Shown: one piece after another, positions 61,127 through 64,000 of the stretch
Numbering within the stretch: position 1 is the stretch's first letter
How the letters are laid out: each line of letters opens with the position of its first letter
NCBI GenBank assembly: GCA_964035775.1
Contig: OZ038314.1
Span: 4,745,275 to 4,809,274 of the forward strand
Source of the DNA: Osedax frankpressi
Lineage: Eukaryota; Annelida; Polychaeta; Sabellida; Siboglinidae
Direction: 5' to 3'
DNA length: 64,000 nt
Translations under genes and position numbers: made by a program
The notes under the pieces: model-generated
Database searches by the model: none
Told to the model about the DNA's origin: nothing
The model's input: the letters and a program-made list of their open reading frames with translations, nothing else

Positions 61127-64000
61127 ATTATAGTTATTTAATTTATAGTTATTATATTATTATTATTTAAATTATAGTTATTTAACTTATAGTTATTTAA
61201 GATAGAGTTATTTAAGTTTTAGTTATATAATTTATTGTTATTTAAGTTATTCTTATTTAAGTTATAGTTATTTAAGTTATAGTTATTAAATTATAGTTAT
61301 TTAAGTTATAGTTATTTAAGTTATAGTTATCTAAGTTATAGTTATTAAAGTTATAGCTATTTAATATATACTTATTTAAGTTATAGTAATTTAAGTTATA
61401 GTTATTTAAGTTATAGTTATTTAAGGTATAGTTATTAAATTATAGTTATTTAAGTTATAGTTATTTAATTTATAGTTATTTAATTTATGGTTATTTAATT
61501 TATGGTTATTTAATTTATGGTTATTTATTATAATTATTTAAATTATAGTTATTTAAGTTATAGTTATTTAAGATATAGTTATTTAATTTATATTATTTAA
61601 GTTATAGTTATTTAATTTATAGTTATTTAAGTTATAGTTATTTAAGTTATAGTTATTTAAGTTATAGTTATTTAAGTTATAATTATTTAAATTATCGTTA
61701 TTTAATTTATAGTTATTTAAGTTATAGTGATTACAGTTATAGCTATTTAAGCTATAGTTATTTAAGTTATAGTTATTTAATTTATAGTTATTTAATGTAT
61801 AGTTATTTAAGTTATAGTTATCTAAGTTATAGTTATTAAAGTTATAGCTATTTAATATATACTTATTTAATTTATAGTTATTTAAGTTATAGTTATTTAA
61901 GTTATAGTTATTTAAGTTATAGTTATTTAAGTTATAGTTATTAAATTATAGTTATTTAAGTTATAGTTATTTAATTTATAGTTATTTAATTTATGGTTAT
62001 TTATTATAATTATTTAAATTATAGTTATTTAAGTTATAGTTATTTATGATATAGTTATTTAATTTATATTAATTAAGTTATAGTTATTTAATTTATAGTT
62101 ATTTAAGTTATAGTTATTTAAGTAATAGTTATTTAAGTTATAGTTATTTAAGTTATAATTATTTAAATTATCGTTATTTAAGTTATAGTTATTTAAGTTA
62201 TAGTTATTTAAGTCATAGTGATTTAAGTTATAGTTATTTAAGTTTTAGTTATATAAGTTATAGTTATTAAAGTTATAGTTATTTAATTTAAAATTATTTA
62301 ATTTAAAATTATTTAATTTCAAATTATTTAATTTCAAATTATTTAATTTCAAATTATTTAATTTCTAATTATTATATTATAGTTATTTAAATTATAGTTA
62401 TTTAAGTTATAGTTATTTAAGATATAATTATTAAAGTTATATTATTTAAGTTATAGTTATTTAATTTATAGTTATTTAAGTTATAGTTATTTAAGCTATA
62501 GTTATGTAATTTATATCTATTTAAGTTATATTTATTTAAGTTATAGTTATTTAAGTTATAGCTATTTAATATATACTTATTTAATTTATAGTTATTTAAG
62601 TTATAGTTATTTAAGTTATAGTTATTTAAGTTAGAGTTATTAAATTATAGTTATTTAAGTTATAGTTATTTAATTTATAGTTTTTTAATTTATGGTTATT
62701 ATATTATAGTTATATAAATTATAGTTATTTAAGTTATAGTTATTTAAGTTATATTTATTTAAGTTATAGTTATTTAAGTTATAGTTATTTAAGTTATAAT
62801 TATTTAATTTATAGTTATTTAAGTTATAGTTAATTAAGTTATCGTTATTTAAGTTATAGTTATTTAAATTTTAGTTATATAAGTTATAGTTATTGAATTT
62901 ATAGTTATTTAATTTATAGTTATTTAAGTTATAGTTATTTAAGTTATAGTTATTTAAGTTATAGTTATTTAAGTTATAGTTATTTAAGTTATAGTTATTT
63001 AAGTTATAGTTATTTAAGTTATAGTTATTTAATTAATAGTAATTGAAGTTATAGTAATTTAAGTTTAGTTATTTAAGTTATAGTTATTAAATTATAGTTA
63101 TTTAAGTTATAGTTATTTAATTTATAGTTTTTTAATTTATAGTTATTTAAGTTATAGTTATTTAATTAATAGTAATTTAAGTTATAGTAATTTAAGTTTA
63201 GTTATTTAAGTTATAGTTATTAAATTATAGTTATTTAATTTATAGTTTTTTAATTTATGGTTATTATATTATAGTTATTTAAATTATAGTTATTTAAGTT
63301 ATAGTTATTTGAGATATAGTTATTTAATTTGTAGTTATTTAAGTTATAGTTATTTAAGTTATAATTATTTAAGTTATAGCTATTTAAGTTATAGTTATTT
63401 AAGTTATAGTTATTTAAGTTATGATTATTTAATTTATAGTTATTTAAGTTATAGTTAATTAAGTTATAGTTATCTAAGTTATAGTTATTAAAGTATAGTT
63501 ATTTAAGTTATAGTTATTTAATTAATAGTTATTATATTATTATTATTTAAATTATAGTTATTTAACTTATAGTTATTTAAGATATAGTTATTTAAGTTTT
63601 AGTTATATAATTTATTGTTATTTAAGTTATTCTTATTTAAGTTATAGTTATTTAAGTTATAGTTATTAAATTATAGTTATTTAAGTTATAGTTATTTAAT
63701 TTATAGTTATTTAAGTTATAGTTAATTAAGTTATCGTTAGTTAAGTTATAGTTATTTAAGTTATAGTTATTTAAGTTATATTTATTTAAGTTATAGTTAT
63801 TTAAGTTATAGTTATTTAAGTTATATGTATTTAAGTTATAGTTATTATATTATATTTATTTAAGTAATATTTATTTAAGTTATAGTTATTTAAGTTATAG
63901 TTATTTAAGTTATACTTATTTAAGTTATAATTATTTAATTTATAGTTATTTAAGTTATAGTTATTAAATTATAGTTATTTAAGTTATAGTTATTTAATTT
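61127..64000 (+). repeat. 1.88-kb HOR unit D and right mosaic flank
   Basis: Unit D follows units A-C up to about 61705, then differs: it has a GTGATTACAG dyad module near 61725 and resembles 50.9-51.3 kb. It also contains the TTTAAAATTATTTAA/TTTCAAATTATTTAA micro-array near 62285-62365. From about 62.6 kb to the end it matches the first 1.9 kb of the window, at 62088 bp offset for the last ~870 bp. The array evidently continues beyond the window. No gene is seen. Confidence 0.8.

Overview
The window is almost entirely one AT-rich satellite array, almost certainly eukaryotic constitutive heterochromatin (pericentromeric, centromeric or subtelomeric; the sequence does not say which). The basic monomer is 15 bp, TTATAGTTATTTAAG, always in the same orientation. 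Two of its 15 bases are G and none is C, so the + strand is built from A, T and isolated G, and C appears only in variant monomers. I see no host gene, tRNA, rRNA, CRISPR array or bacterial-type feature. Long open frames on both strands are a by-product of a repeat length divisible by three.

Monomers are organised into higher-order repeats (HORs) recognisable by rare shared variants. From left to right: a mosaic flank (1-2680); two near-identical copies of a 9119-bp unit (about 2681-20918), each with three ~2-2.4 kb submodules; a truncated third copy (to about 26254); a mosaic; about three copies of a 1203-bp unit (27921-31485); two copies of a 2088-bp unit plus a rearranged third (31765-38790); another mosaic; two copies of a 4734-bp unit (41406-50873), each with an internal 971/911-bp duplication; and a 1.88-kb HOR family from about 50.9 kb to the end. 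The first ~1.9 kb of the window belongs to the same family as the last ~2.9 kb.

The only non-satellite DNA is a 1435-bp element present twice (54485-55919 and 59688-61122). It has the marks of a piggyBac-superfamily DNA transposon: it sits between TTAA direct repeats and has 15-bp terminal inverted repeats starting CCCTT. It is too short to encode a transposase, but carries a 44-codon frame with an acidic N-terminus that may be a remnant first exon. The two copies share their insertion point and differ at one base in my comparison, so they were copied with the surrounding satellite in a 5203-bp duplication. Between them, at 57799-57805, the same HOR junction occurs without the element. That site carries a 6-bp GGGTTA absent from the related satellite site near 52567, which looks like a transposon footprint re-used as a target.

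The host cannot be identified. A piggyBac-type element in very AT-rich satellite is most compatible with an animal, perhaps an insect or other invertebrate, but this is inference. Exact large duplications could also reflect assembly error, so long-read support matters. HOR boundaries are by eye and good to roughly 10-50 bp, because neighbouring monomers are nearly identical; element, TSD and TIR coordinates are exact.
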